From Undaria pinnatifida (Eukaryota > Sar > Phaeophyceae > Laminariales > Alariaceae): 64,000 nt of DNA. Position 1 is the stretch's first letter. Every line of letters starts with the position of its first letter. The notes below the pieces were generated by a model that was not told where the DNA came from, made no database searches, and saw only the letters and a list, made by a program, of their open reading frames with translations. Location of the stretch: positions 11,680,524-11,744,523 of the forward strand of contig JABAKD010000029.1 of NCBI GenBank assembly GCA_012845835.1, written 5' to 3'. This document shows positions 32,645 to 62,217 of this stretch, piece after piece. Both the position numbers and the translations under genes were made by a program.

Positions 32645-33923
32645 TCAGCAGCAGCAGCAATACCAGCACCAGCAACAGCACCAGCAGCAGCAGCAACCGC
32701 AGCAACATGTTCAGCAACCCCAGCAATTTCTGCCGCAGTACCCAATCCATCCACAACTGCAGCTCCCACCCTTCCAGGCCGGTGCTCACCTGGCGGGCGC
32801 CGTTCCGCCCTACCCACAGAACGCCAGTTTTGAGAGCATTTCGCAAGGATTGATGGCGAAAGACGCGGCCAAGCGAGGGTTAAAGCTCTGGAGCGAGGAA
32901 GGCGGAGCGGCGTTCTTCATCCTGCGGGGGGGGCACGCCGTAACTGCGGTCCTCACTGCGGCAACGCTTTCGAACTTGGTTCGCAAGGTGGCCGAGCCTA
33001 CTGCCAAAATGACAGGCATGTTGCTATCGCTCTCGGACATGGACGTGCTGGCATTCGGACCGCCGGTACCTGAGGGATGGTCGCAGTTCCCACGTCACCC
33101 GGCCAAGCATTTCGCCATCTTTATCAAGGTGCTGGGGATAGTCATCGGATACGGCACGGAGGCGTCGTCCGACATCTCCAAGGTGAGGAGGGCCGCGCTA
33201 CTGGGTGAGATACGCGCGGTGCAGGAGCGGCTGGAGGAGTTTACGGATCACCACGCATCCCAACTGCACCACTACAAGGAGGACGTGGAGAAGCGCATCA
33301 CGGACGCCATAAACGCCGGTATCAAGGATTTCTTCGGCGAGCTGAAGGACGAGGCCGACAAGCTGCGTCAGGAGCACGCCTTCGTGGCGCCGGTCAGTGG
33401 GTCGGGGCAACCCCCTAAGTCCCCGCGGTTCGAGCAGCTGTCTTGCCTGGTGGACAGAAGCCACACCCACAACCTAATCGGACGGTTGGACAACGGCATC
33501 GTGGCACCTCTGCAGAAGGCCGCGGGCAAGACGGGAGCGGGCAAGAGGAAATCGGTGGATACCGGCGACCTCACGGCACGAGCACGCCCGCGAAACCAGC
33601 CTGTAGGCGCGGCATCCTCCTCGGCTGCCTTCATACAGTCCATGTCAGACTGGAAAACGCCCGCCGGGGTTTGCGCTAGTGGCTGGAGAGGCCAAAAGTG
33701 CGAGAGGGCCTCATGCAAGTACGACCACGACAAGCGGCACCCGAACGTGCCACCCCCACCCCCGGGCCCACCACCCGCACCGGCGGCAGCACCTACAACA
33801 GCGGTTAGCAGCGCCACCCCTGTCCGTCACAACCCCCCTCCTCCCGCCGCACAGGCATCGGTCGCGCGCTTCAGCGGCAACCACGGGCGCAGGTCCAACG
33901 GCGCAGGAGGGAGCAGCAACTGA
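32382..33923 (+). CDS. Gag-like protein with polyQ tract and CCCH finger
   Basis: Starts at ATG 32382 in a good context (GCCATGG) and encodes 513 residues. An N-terminal Ser/Ala/Gly-rich stretch leads into a long Gln tract (about residues 57-120) coded by mixed CAG/CAA. The middle (residues 150-360) is mostly helical, with TDHHASQLHHYKEDVEKRI resembling a coiled coil. At about residues 431-449 there is C-x8-C-x4-C-x3-H, a CCCH-type zinc finger, where many Gags have a CCHC knuckle. A Pro-rich tail follows. The frame ends at TGA 33921-33923, but the same frame stays open into RT-RNase H. Expected role: binding element RNA and forming the particle (inference from position). Confidence 0.75.
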
Positions 33924-36900
33924 TGGTGCGGGCCTCGTCTTTCGACGGGGCCGACAAGGGAGGGGGCAGGGGCGGTAGCACCGGCGGCGTTCGCGGACGC
34001 AAGCAAGACGGTAGGACTGCTCGCGGCTCCCCAACCCGGGTCGGTGGCACCGGAAGTGTTTCATGGTGAGAAAACGATCCCCGGTCCACGGCCGACAGAG
34101 CAGTCGAGAGGCACAGAAGTCGTTGCTGACACAGCAGGCAGACAGTATTTTTCTCGCGGGAAACATAGGCAAGAGACTTTCAGTGACACCACAGGCAGGC
34201 AAAAGTTCAACTATCTCACGCCACGCAGAATTTCATGCAGGAGAAAAACAGACAAGCAGGCAAGAATAAAATTCCTCACCAGAAAAACAGAAACGAGATC
34301 AGTGGCGATACATCACCCAGACAGAATTTTATTCAAGAAAAAAGCAGAAAAGAGATCCTCGTTGATCCATCAGGCAGACAGAATTTCCCTCACGGGAAAA
34401 ACAGAGAAGAGATCCTCGTTGATCCACCAGGCAGACAGAATTTCCCTCACGGAAAAAAACAGAGAAGAGATCCTCGTTGATCCATCAGGCAGACAGAATT
34501 TCCCTCACGGGAAAAACAGAAAAGAGATCACCATTGATCCATCAGGCAGACAGAATTTCCCTCACGGGAAAAACAGAAAAGAGATCCCAGTTGATCCAGC
34601 AGGCAGGCAGAATTTCTCTCACGGGAAAAACAGAAAAGAGATCCTCGTTGATCCATCAGGCAGACAGAATTTCCCTCACGGGAAAAACAGAAAAGAGATC
34701 CTAGTTGATCCATCAGGCAGGCAGAATTTCTCTCACGGAAAAATCAGAAAAGAGATCCTCGTTGATCCATCAGGCAGGCAGAATTTCCCTCACGGGAAAA
34801 ACAGAAAAGAGATCCTCGTCGATCCATCAGGCAGACAGAATTTCCCTCACGGGAAAAACAGAAAAGAGATCCCAGTTGATCCATCAGGCAGGCAGAATTT
34901 CTCTCACGGGAAAATCAGAAAAGAGATCCTCGTTGATCCATCAGGCAGGCAGAATTTCCCTCACGGGAAAAGCCGAAAAGAGATCCTCGTCGATCCATCA
35001 GGCAGGCAGAATTCCCCTCACGGAGAAATCAGAAAAGAGATCCTCGTTGATCCATCAGGCAGGCAGAATTTCCCTCACGGGAAAAACAGAAAAGAGATCC
35101 TTGATGATCCATCAGACAGGCAGAATTTCCCTCACGGGAAAAACAGACAAGAGATCCTCGTGGATCCAACAGGCAGGCAGAATTTCCCTCACGGGAAAAA
35201 CAGAAAAGAGATCCTTGATGATCCATCAGACAGGCAGAATTTCCCTCACGGGAAAAACAGACAACAGATCATTGATGATGATTCAACAGGCACACAAAAT
35301 AGCACGCACATGGCACGCGAAAGAAAAATAACTACAGCACTATCCCAGAATGGTATTCACGGTAGCGGGGTCGGAGAATCGACTGGCGGGTCGGCGTCGC
35401 TGACGCCTCCTGATGGAGGGGAAAATCTCAGACTCCATAACGAAAATATGAAACGGAAAGAAGGCAACAGACTAGAACAAGACATAATAGCGCTAACCTG
35501 TAAGTGGTCGAAGAAGAAAAATAGCATGTCGGACAGAGACTTTGGTATCGAAGACAAGAAACGAATTATTGGCGACCTCGCGAACACCTGTACGGAGCTC
35601 GTTAGGTTGCACGGAGGCAAGCTGGGGGACGTCGCAAAAGGAATCGGCGGCACCTTGGTGTCACCGCCGTTGGATGTGCGCGGCGTCGAACAGTACTTCG
35701 GGAACTTGAAACGCTTCCCAGCCATAGACGACCTACTCGAAATAGTAGCTAACGGAGTACCGGCCAGAACCACTCGCGAAGAAACAGATCTAGACAAAGC
35801 ACTGCAGTATGGCAACCATCGTAGCGTCGGGGAACATCTACCCAGAATTTGGGAGAAACTATTCGACGACGTAAGAAGGAACAGGTGCCTGGTACTAAAT
35901 AGGGCAGCCGCGGCAGAGGTAGCGGGTATTCGAATCGCCCCTCTGGCAGCGGTGGTCACCAATAAGGTGCGCATTATAAACGATTTCTCTTTCGACCCAA
36001 CCACCGCCCGAGGGGTGCAGGGAGGACTTAACCGCGACACGTTGAAAGACGAAATACCTCGATGCCTATGCGGGAAAGCCCTCCCCAAATTCCTGGCAGA
36101 AATTACCAGCCTGAGAGTCAAATATCCAGACAAGAGAATACTGATGTCGAAAGCAGATGTGTCGGACGCTTTCAGAAACGTACGGGTAGCCCCGGACCAA
36201 GCGCAAAATTTCTGTTATGTTTTGGACGATGTGTTAGTAGCAGACCTACGTCTTACCTTTGGGTGGGCTGGGTCACCCGGGTTTTGGGGGGTGATGTCGG
36301 CAGCGGCAGAGCACGCTCACTGCTACACCTCATTAACAGACGCGATAGTGTTGCCTGAAGGAGCGGAAATGATGTCCCATGTTAGAATCGCTGATCCCTG
36401 GGAAGTCGGCCAGCCCACTCGCGTACCACGCGCGGCAGGTGTCCGACCGGCAAAGGGAGGGGGGCGTTTGGACCCGTTCTTTACCACCGTATATGTGGAC
36501 GACTATATGCTAGTACGAGTTCAACAAGATTCGAATGATCAGTCCGCTCTGGTTGCATCCGCGTCGTTAGCCTCTGAACACGTTAGACTTTTCGGACAGG
36601 GGGAAATCGGCGAAACCCCTATTCTGGCGCCAAAGAAAAGCACCGATTGGGACACGACTATTGAAGCTTTAGGTTACACGATCGACTCACACCGCATGCG
36701 TATTTCAACAACCCAAGCAAAGATAGAGGCGATCAGATTGCTTCTAGAGCGAGAATGGCCACCTGTCCGGAAAATGGCGGACGCACAAGAAGTGTTAAGC
36801 ATTGCGGGAAAACTGTGGAATCTAACGTTTGTGGTCAGAGCCGGTAGATATTTTGTGTGGCAACTGCTACGCCTCACGGGCCTGCACAAGAAGGGCAGAT

Positions 36901-37631
36901 CTAAGTCGAGAATACAGAGGGTCGTGCGGTTGGGATGGGAGTTCCATGGTGACATTGCATTTTGGAAGTGGGCGATCGATCAACGGCTGATAAATCAGGG
37001 AGAATCTCTCAGCGCCCCCTTTTATGCGCACGTACTCAGAAGACCTGTAAGGCACTATTTTTCAGACGCCAGTTTCGACGCAATCGGAGGGTACTGCCCC
37101 GAGCTAAGGATATTTTGGCGTTATACCCTAGACCCGCAGTTGTCCTCAGAAATGAAGCGAAAGGCACAGGCGCGAGAGAGCTGTGCGATCACGATTAACT
37201 TACTAGAACTTTGTGGCATGGTCATTACTGCCTTCGTCGTACAGTTACTGTTAGGCGACCGACCAACCACCGAGGGGGAATCCATTATGATGCGGGGAGA
37301 CAACATGTCTGCCGTGTCGTGGGTGAACCGGTGCGGAGGCTCACGCGATAGACGCGCGGGGATCCTTATGAGACTTTTAGGCCGCATGGAGATTACAAGC
37401 GGTTGGTGTCACGTGGCCAAGCATATCCCCGGGGTGGATAACAGGTTGGCGGATGGTATTTCCAGATGGCCGGAAAAAGAGGTACAGAAAAACGTTTCTC
37501 GATTGACACAAGAGCAGGGTTGGACCCGACAAGAGATAGCGGGAGGGAATCTGGTACTTAATACAATATTGAACTTGAACCTCCCAAAAGAGAGACTAGA
37601 CGACGACTTGTGGGGTCAACTGATAGCTTGA
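33924..37631 (+). CDS. Reverse transcriptase-RNase H polyprotein
   Basis: Same frame as Gag after one TGA, with no ATG until 35310, so expression probably needs stop readthrough, or initiation after the repeat. The first ~450 codons include an 18-unit 57-bp repeat. RT motifs follow: KVRIINDFS, SKADVSDAFRNV, TFGWAGSPGFWG and the catalytic YVDD (36492-36503). RNase H follows with FSDASFDAIGGY, NLLELCGM, RGDNMSAVSW and HIPGVDNRLADG, giving the D-E-D-D set. The frame ends soon after RNase H at TGA 37629-37631. The YR gene lies 143 bp downstream in another frame. Together the activities copy the element RNA into DNA and remove the RNA strand. Confidence 0.88.
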   Translation, partial: WCGPRLSTGPTREGAGAVAPAAFADASKTVGLLAAPQPGSVAPEVFHGEKTIPGPRPTEQSRGTEVVADTAGRQYFSRGKHRQETFSDTTGRQKFNYLTPRRISCRRKTDKQARIKFLTRKTETRSVAIHHPDRILFKKKAEKRSSLIHQADRISLTGKTEKRSSLIHQADRISLTEKNREEILVDPSGRQNFPHGKNRKEITIDPSGRQNFPHGKNRKEIPVDPAGRQNFSHGKNRKEILVDPSGRQNFPHGKNRKEILVDPSGRQNFSHGKIRKEILVDPSGRQNFPHGKNRKEILVDPSGRQNFPHGKNRKEIPVDPSGRQNFSHGKIRKEILVDPSGRQNFPHGKSRKEILVDPSGRQNSPHGEIRKEILVDPSGRQNFPHGKNRKEILDDPSDRQNFPHGKNRQEILVDPTGRQNFPHGKNRKEILDDPSDRQNFPHGKNRQQIIDDDSTGTQNSTHMARERKITTALSQNGIHGSGVGESTGGSASLTPPDGGENLRLHNENMKRKEGNRLEQDIIALTCKWSKKKNSMSDRDFGIEDKKRIIGDLANTCTELVRLHGGKLGDVAKGIGGTLVSPPLDVRGVEQYFGNLKRFPAIDDLLEIVANGVPARTTREETDLDKALQYGNHRSVGEHLPRIWEKLFDDVRRNRCLVLNRAAAAEVAGIRIAPLAAVVTNKVRIINDFSFDPTTARGVQGGLNRDTLKDEIPRCLCGKALPKFLAEITSLRVKYPDKRILMSKADVSDAFRNVRVAPDQAQNFCYVLDDVLVADLRLTFGWAGSPGFWGVMSAAAEHAHCYTSLTDAIVLPEGAEMMSHVRIADPWEVGQPTRVPRAAGVRPAKGGGRLDPFFTTVYVDDYMLVRVQQDSNDQSALVASASLASEHVRLFGQGEIGETPILAPKKSTDWDTTIEALGYTIDSHRMRISTTQAKIEAIRLLLEREWPPVRKMADAQEVLSIAGKLWNLTFVVRAGRYFVWQLLRLTGLHKKGRSKSRIQRVVRLGWEFHGDIAFWKWAIDQRLINQGESLSAPFYAHVLRRPVRHYFSDASFDAIGGYCPELRIFWRYTLDPQLSSEMKRKAQARESCAITINLLELCGMVITAFVVQLLLGDRPTTEGESIMMRGDNMSAVSWVNRCGGSRDRRAGILMRLLGRMEITSGWCHVAKHIPGVDNRLADGISRWPEKEVQKNVSRLTQEQGWTRQEIAGGNLVLNTILNLNLPKERLDDDLWGQLIA
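34297..35330 (+). repeat. 57-bp in-frame repeat, about 18 units
   Basis: Nineteen-codon units of the type EILVDPSGRQNFPHGKNRK, about 15 in the RT frame. The first three are read in another phase (SSLIHQADRISLTGKTEKR) because extra A residues near 34453-34460 shift the register without a stop. The other phase is open over 34705-35331 too. The unit is Lys/Arg/Gln-rich and hydrophilic; no known domain. Confidence 0.9.
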
Positions 37632-37774
37632 CCAAAAAGGACAGTTCGAGAAATAGCGAAAGTGTGAACGAAGACTCAGACTAAGAAAAATAAGAACGAA
37701 GGTGCGAAGGTCGAGGCTCAGTCGAGCGCGACACGATTCGGAACAACAGAAACACACAGTCTGTTCACACGGGC

Positions 37775-38956
37775 ATGCTCGAAGAACTTAAGAACGCCGA
37801 GATTCCAACAGGCCGGAATGAATGGCTAAAATTTTCGCTCGTATTCCTAATCTCAGGAACAGAAGGACGAACAGAAAGCGACGACGCGGAGGTGGCAAGA
37901 TTGATCGAGACCCTCGCGCTCGGGTCCGTAAGCGTAAGTACCAAGAAGGAGTATTTAAGCAAATGGAGGACGTGGGTGAAAGAGCGAGCGCGCAGAAATT
38001 TAGGCCCGTGGTTGTCGGAGGAGGACGGGATAGATAGCGCGGTTACCGAACTCACAAGGTTTATGGCGTCGAGGTGTTTTGTACACAAGAATCAGAGCGG
38101 AACAGTGCGTGGCTATCTAGCCGCGATCAAACATTTCCATAAGATGTTCGCGGGTTGGGAACTCCCCACCTCGCATTGCATGATCGTCGCGGTGGGCAAG
38201 GGAATCGATCGTGCTCACGGAAAGTCGGACGTTCGCCCCAAAGTCAGAAAACCACTAACGTGGGAGATGCTGATTGCAGGGCGGGAGGCGGTAGAACAGA
38301 TGGGGGAAACGGGAAGCCTCATGTGGAAAGGGTTGGCTCTGTCATACCTCCTGCTGTGTCGAGCCTCCGAAATCTGGGCGTACGGGAATGGGTTGGTTCA
38401 TTCGGAGTTCTGTTTGACTAGGGGAGACATAGCTTTTTGCAACGGTCCAACTCGCCTTGTCGGGTCAGATCGAAGGCGGGCGGACAGAGTTGAAGTTTTA
38501 TTCCGAGCGTCGAAAGCAGATCAGAAAAGAGTTGGAGCGACGATCACAAGGACGAGAGTAAGGACCAACGACACCGAACGGTGGGGTGGTGAGGACTGTG
38601 GAGCAGTAGAGATACTTCTTGATCTTTTTGAATCGCACTCAGAATTGGGGGAACACGCGCCACTAATGCAGGCCACGTGTGGTATCGGGTGGCAGGTCAT
38701 TTCTCGTGCGGCGGCGACGCGCGCTCTGAGGATATTAGTTGGAAGTCTGGGGAACGGCCCACAGCAATACGCACTTCACTCAGGTAGAATCGGAGGAACC
38801 ACGCACTTGGCGCGGTGCGGAGCAACGGCAATTCAGATCAAGCTCGCCGGACGCTGGAAATCAACAGCGTTCATGGTTTATGTCAGAGCGGGGGGGGAAG
38901 GGGCGGAGTTTGTGTCGAGAGCGCTCACCCGGAACGCCCGCGGGATTGAGGGGTAA
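37775..38956 (+). CDS. Tyrosine recombinase of the YR retrotransposon
   Basis: A 393-residue protein from ATG 37775. The N-terminal half (about residues 40-150) fits the SAM-like DNA-binding domain of phage-type integrases (STKKEYLSKWRTW). The catalytic domain has all expected residues: R196 (LLLCRASEIW), K247 (FRASKADQ), H335-x-x-R338 (LHSGRIGG), W361 (LAGRWKS) and the nucleophile Y369 (FMVYVR). In this family the enzyme joins a circular DNA copy to the genome by strand exchange, so no target duplication is made. Length and residue set look intact. The stop is just 32 bp before repeat B1. Confidence 0.9.
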   Translation: MLEELKNAEIPTGRNEWLKFSLVFLISGTEGRTESDDAEVARLIETLALGSVSVSTKKEYLSKWRTWVKERARRNLGPWLSEEDGIDSAVTELTRFMASRCFVHKNQSGTVRGYLAAIKHFHKMFAGWELPTSHCMIVAVGKGIDRAHGKSDVRPKVRKPLTWEMLIAGREAVEQMGETGSLMWKGLALSYLLLCRASEIWAYGNGLVHSEFCLTRGDIAFCNGPTRLVGSDRRRADRVEVLFRASKADQKRVGATITRTRVRTNDTERWGGEDCGAVEILLDLFESHSELGEHAPLMQATCGIGWQVISRAAATRALRILVGSLGNGPQQYALHSGRIGGTTHLARCGATAIQIKLAGRWKSTAFMVYVRAGGEGAEFVSRALTRNARGIEG

Positions 38957-38987
38957 GATAGTATACTATGGTATCGGGCTGGCCTGA

Positions 38988-39209
38988 TGGGGTAGAGTTG
39001 CCCAGCTCGCAGAGGCAAGGGCATTAGTTATATAGTAAGTTGATGGCGGGTTAGCCCGATAGGAAGGGCCCACTGTGAAGAACGTAGAGTGGCGCGTTTT
39101 CACAGTGGGTGTGGGTACGAGGTATAGTAAGGGTCAGTGTTTAAGTTTTTGTATGCTTTTCATCACGTGGGGACATCTAATAATTCCAGAATTCTTGAGC
39201 CAAAACAAA
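38988..39209 (+). repeat. Split direct repeat B1
   Basis: 222 bp from TGGGGTAGAGTTGCCC to CCAAAACAAA; identical by eye to B2. Contains an inverted pair CCCACTGTGAA / TTCACAGTGGG around 39068-39107. Confidence 0.9.
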
Positions 39210-39210
39210 A

Positions 39211-39400
39211 TGTAGGATTCGGTACGTATGGAATCCGTTGTTTGTGGAGGCGGTATTTAATTCGGGAAAAGGGGTTGGAAGTTCTCGAGGGGTAGCGAGA
39301 GCTTACGATTGCCAGAGAGAAGCTAGTACGAGGTCAGGGGCCGGTCTCAGCAGTATCTACGCATTGGAAGCAGGGGCATCGCCCTATACTTGATCGAATT
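39211..39400 (+). repeat. Split direct repeat A2
   Basis: Second copy of A1, directly after B1. The B1-A2 junction is where the circular intermediate of such elements is thought to be resolved. Confidence 0.9.
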
Positions 39401-39466
39401 CCCACCCACCCGCCCTATCGCTCAAGAGAGGGGGGATATTTGGGTTCAGCGGAACCGAGAGAGTGT

Positions 39467-39688
39467 TGGGGTAGAGTTGCCCAGCTCGCAGAGGCAAGGG
39501 CATTAGTTATATAGTAAGTTGATGGCGGGTTAGCCCGATAGGAAGGGCCCACTGTGAAGAACGTAGAGTGGCGCGTTTTCACAGTGGGTGTGGGTACGAG
39601 GTATAGTAAGGGTCAGTGTTTAAGTTTTTGTATGCTTTTCATCACGTGGGGACATCTAATAATTCCAGAATTCTTGAGCCAAAACAAA
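39467..39688 (+). repeat. Split direct repeat B2
   Basis: Second copy of B1, at a 479-bp offset; it ends at AAAACAAA, the 3' boundary of the element. Confidence 0.9.
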
Positions 39689-40149
39689 CGTTTTTTTTTC
39701 CTCCTATCGGGAACCCACGTATTATTGCGTATTGTCAATATTTTTTTTTTCCGATCGGAATAATGCAGATCTCGCTGTCGTCGAAGTCTTGAACTATCCT
39801 CTCTCTGTGTTTTCGGTGGCTTCGCTCCTTTGTCGTGGCACTTGGCTTATCGAGCTAGTGCAAAAATTGGGCTTGCGACCGCCATTATTTTTTTTGCGGC
39901 GCCACAGCCGGGGTACGCTATGGTATGACCTGTGTTACAGAATAACAGTTCGTAGTAGTAGACGTGAGCGCCGCTGTTGCCCCGGTCGGCACTCGTTGAG
40001 GTTCACGATTTATGGCCTCAGTGGTTGTTGTCGATAGCTCTCAAAGCTACGACAGATTGCCTCGGGGACGTTGGCCTAGTGAGAGCATGCCATGCAAGCT
40101 CGATGGAATCCCCCACTCCAAATCAAACTTCTCCCCCGAGGCCGTGTAT
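39689..40149. other. No gene recognised
   Basis: Two T-runs (about 39690 and 39740) with CCTCCTATCGGGAA and CCGATCGGAA; otherwise featureless. Confidence 0.5.
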
Positions 40150-40605
40150 TTACCTGGGTTTTTACCCGTACCCGGAACTTCTGGAAGTTCTGTAGGATAT
40201 TCATACCCGTACCCGGAACTTCTGTAAGTTCTGTACGCCAGTGCCACAAATACCCGAGGTACGGCATTTTCATACCTGCCCGGAACTTCTGTAAGTTTGC
40301 ACACCCGTGCCACAATAGGAAGTTATGTAAGACTTTCATACCCGTACCCCAAACTTCTGGAAGTTCTGTAAGACTTTCATACCCGTACCCGGAATTCCTG
40401 TGAGTTCTGTACGACCCGTCCCACAATACCCGGGGTACGGGTACAACATGTTTTGTACCTGCCCGGAACTTGTGAGTTCTGTACGCCCGTGCCACAATAC
40501 CCGGAACTTCTGTGAGTTCTGAACACTTCCATACCGGTACCCGAAACTTCTGGAAGTTCTGTAAGACTCCCATACCCTTATTCGGAATCCACAAACCCTG
40601 CAGAA
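40150..40605 (+). repeat. About 41-bp minisatellite (CCCGGAACTTCTGGAAGTTC), right array
   Basis: Nine to ten diverged units of the same sequence and orientation as 31495-31955, on the other side of the YR element. Confidence 0.8.
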
Positions 40606-41520
40606 CATAACCCTGCAAATTACAGTAGGTTCGATTACTTTGGTGTTGGGTTTTTATAGCCGTACCTCCATAAGCTCACATCAGGTCGGATGCCTTCCAC
40701 AGCCAGTCCATCCGTTTCCCTTCCAAAGAGATCTGGCTACTCAAGCCCTACTCTGTGCTTATCCTATGCCTCCTTAGCGCCTCCACCAGCCCCACCAATT
40801 TACACAGCAGCAGTAGAAGGCATACCCAGCTGCTGTGAATTGAATCAATGCATTTTACAGAGAGCAGTCAGCAGTCTGATTGCTGTCAGGCTCATCTCGC
40901 CTCGTCTCGTGCAACTGTCAATCTGACCTGTGCTCTCCTTTACGATCTCCTCGGCATGGCCAAAAACGTTTTTGGCGTCGAAGGCCGGCCGCATGGCAAC
41001 CGCAGCTAGCAGTTAGCAGGTAGATAGTAGTGCAGACGTTCAATGTGACAATGGTCAGATCGACCTCGCCCACTGGCAACCGCATCTTCAAGCTCCACCC
41101 ACTGCTGCATCATCATGCAATAGCATACCTGGCGCCGTTGTGCTGAAACCATGCCGGGTGATGACCTGTAATGTATCTTATCAAAACACGACGATGCGCT
41201 GTAATATAGCGCACGACGATGCGTTTCTCGCCCTCCTTCTCTTTTTTCGAGCAGCGTTCAACCACATGTAACAATCTTCCGCCGCCTGACTTGGTCCCTG
41301 CCTTGTCTCCAAACACGTCGGGTGCGCAGCATTCTCGACCCGCCAAGACACCTGCCTCCACACCCCCACCCCATGTCGTCTCGATGCCTCTATTTTGTTG
41401 CATGTGATGTGTGAAATCATGTGTGATCTCCAACAAATCTACGGTTGAGAACAAAACAATTTTATAAAATGGAGATGGGTTCAAAAAAAGAACCGGTTCT
41501 CCCTTCTCGTGTTACTTCCA
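40606..41520. other. Possible 5' region of the BEACH gene; no exon proven
   Basis: No domain-bearing frame. The forward frame at 40690-40926 is Pro/Ser-rich and unassigned. A pyrimidine-rich stretch ending TTACTTCCAG at 41511-41520 looks like a splice acceptor, so upstream exons of the BEACH gene may exist here or further away. Confidence 0.4.
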
Positions 41521-41524
41521 GGGG

Positions 41525-61368
<19,844 letters not shown>

Positions 61369-61695
61369 GTTCGTGTATGGTCTATCAATACTAGTGTATG
61401 ATAGCGGCGGACTGCCACTTAACGCCGAAGGTTAGGACTAGATTAACAGTGTTGCCGATACGGGGCTCACAAACTGCTAATGTGCATCGACGTAATCAGT
61501 CGATTGGGATGGTTGCAGTCCGAGGCCTAGACCACATAGATGTGGATTTGCCTTGACGAGTGCAGTAGGATTGCACGACAGGTGCTGGGCGGTCCCAAAG
61601 GAGAAGGACGGTCCAATCGAGGACAGTTAATATCAATAGCATGATCAAAAGATTCCACATTCAGGAATAAATCCGGTCCCAGGAATACGGTATAA

Positions 61696-61998
61696 CTATT
61701 CAATGTCGAACGCCACAAGTTCCCCAGCAGAGTCATGCTCGCTCGCGACATCTGGGTCGACTGCGGTGAGGATCTTCCTAATGGTTTTCGGCGAGCCCAA
61801 AGCTTTCACCGCCAGATCCGCGACATCCGCTCTATTAATAACCCCGGCAGCCTTGGTGTTTTCTGTGAGGATCGCTGTTCCAGTGGCGGCGTCACTCTTG
61901 AGCCCACCCGGGCGTATGATCGTCCACTCGGAATTGGTGTAGTACTTGAGCAGCATGTTTTCTGCCAAGGTTTTCGCTTTGAGCGCCTTCTCTAGCAC
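61696..61998 (-). CDS. NmrA-like atypical SDR, last exon
   Basis: 100 codons on the minus strand, from acceptor AAATAG to TAG at 61696-61698: VLEKALKAKTLAENMLLKYY, SEWTIIRPGGLKSD, GVINRADVADLAVKAL. The lysine-rich helix followed by WTIIRPGGL and a later R-x-D-V-A-D-L block is typical of NAD(P)-binding NmrA/atypical short-chain dehydrogenase proteins. The gene is convergent with the BEACH gene, with 327 bp between the stops. Confidence 0.85.
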   Translation of the reverse strand: MLEKALKAKTLAENMLLKYYTNSEWTIIRPGGLKSDAATGTAILTENTKAAGVINRADVADLAVKALGSPKTIRKILTAVDPDVASEHDSAGELVAFDIE

Positions 61999-62217
61999 CT
62001 ATTTAACGGCAAAACGCATAGAGAGCACAGGCGCAACCCCGACGGTTAGCGTACTGGTATGTAGCGTGAGCCTGAACTACCTCATTAACAAGCGACTAAG
62101 GCCAACAGTTGACGTACTGCAGTTATGCTTTCCGGCAAAAAAAACGACACGGAATTCAGGAGCATGCGGTGCAATGTTTCAGAAGATAAGCCTGTCTCGT
62201 CTTCGTTGTACAGTAAC

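Larger units (their letters stand above)
32186..39688 (+). mobile_element. Ngaro/PAT-like tyrosine-recombinase retrotransposon
   Basis: A 7.5-kb element with split direct repeats arranged A1 - coding - B1 - A2 - B2, the hallmark of the Ngaro/PAT branch of DIRS-like elements, in place of LTRs. A1 (32188-32377) and A2 (39211-39400) are 190 bp each; B1 (38988-39209) and B2 (39467-39688) are 222 bp each. I saw no difference within either pair. B1 and A2 are directly abutting; 66 unique bases separate A2 and B2. Coding order is Gag-like, RT-RNase H, tyrosine recombinase. No methyltransferase domain was seen, which argues against the DIRS1 branch. No target-site duplication, as expected for recombinase-mediated insertion. 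It lies about 1.8 kb upstream of the BEACH gene, same strand. Confidence 0.88.

Noticed and set aside
33923-34067. Termination-reinitiation at the TGATG overlap to express RT
   Set aside because: The overlapping ATG is in another frame that ends at TGA near 34067, before any RT sequence.
34297-35330. CRISPR-like array
   Set aside because: The whole 57-bp unit is repeated with no unique spacers and is translated as part of Pol; the setting is eukaryotic.
34705-35331. Separate protein in the second phase of the 57-bp array
   Set aside because: Open only because the repeat lacks stops in that phase; no start context and no non-repeat sequence attached.
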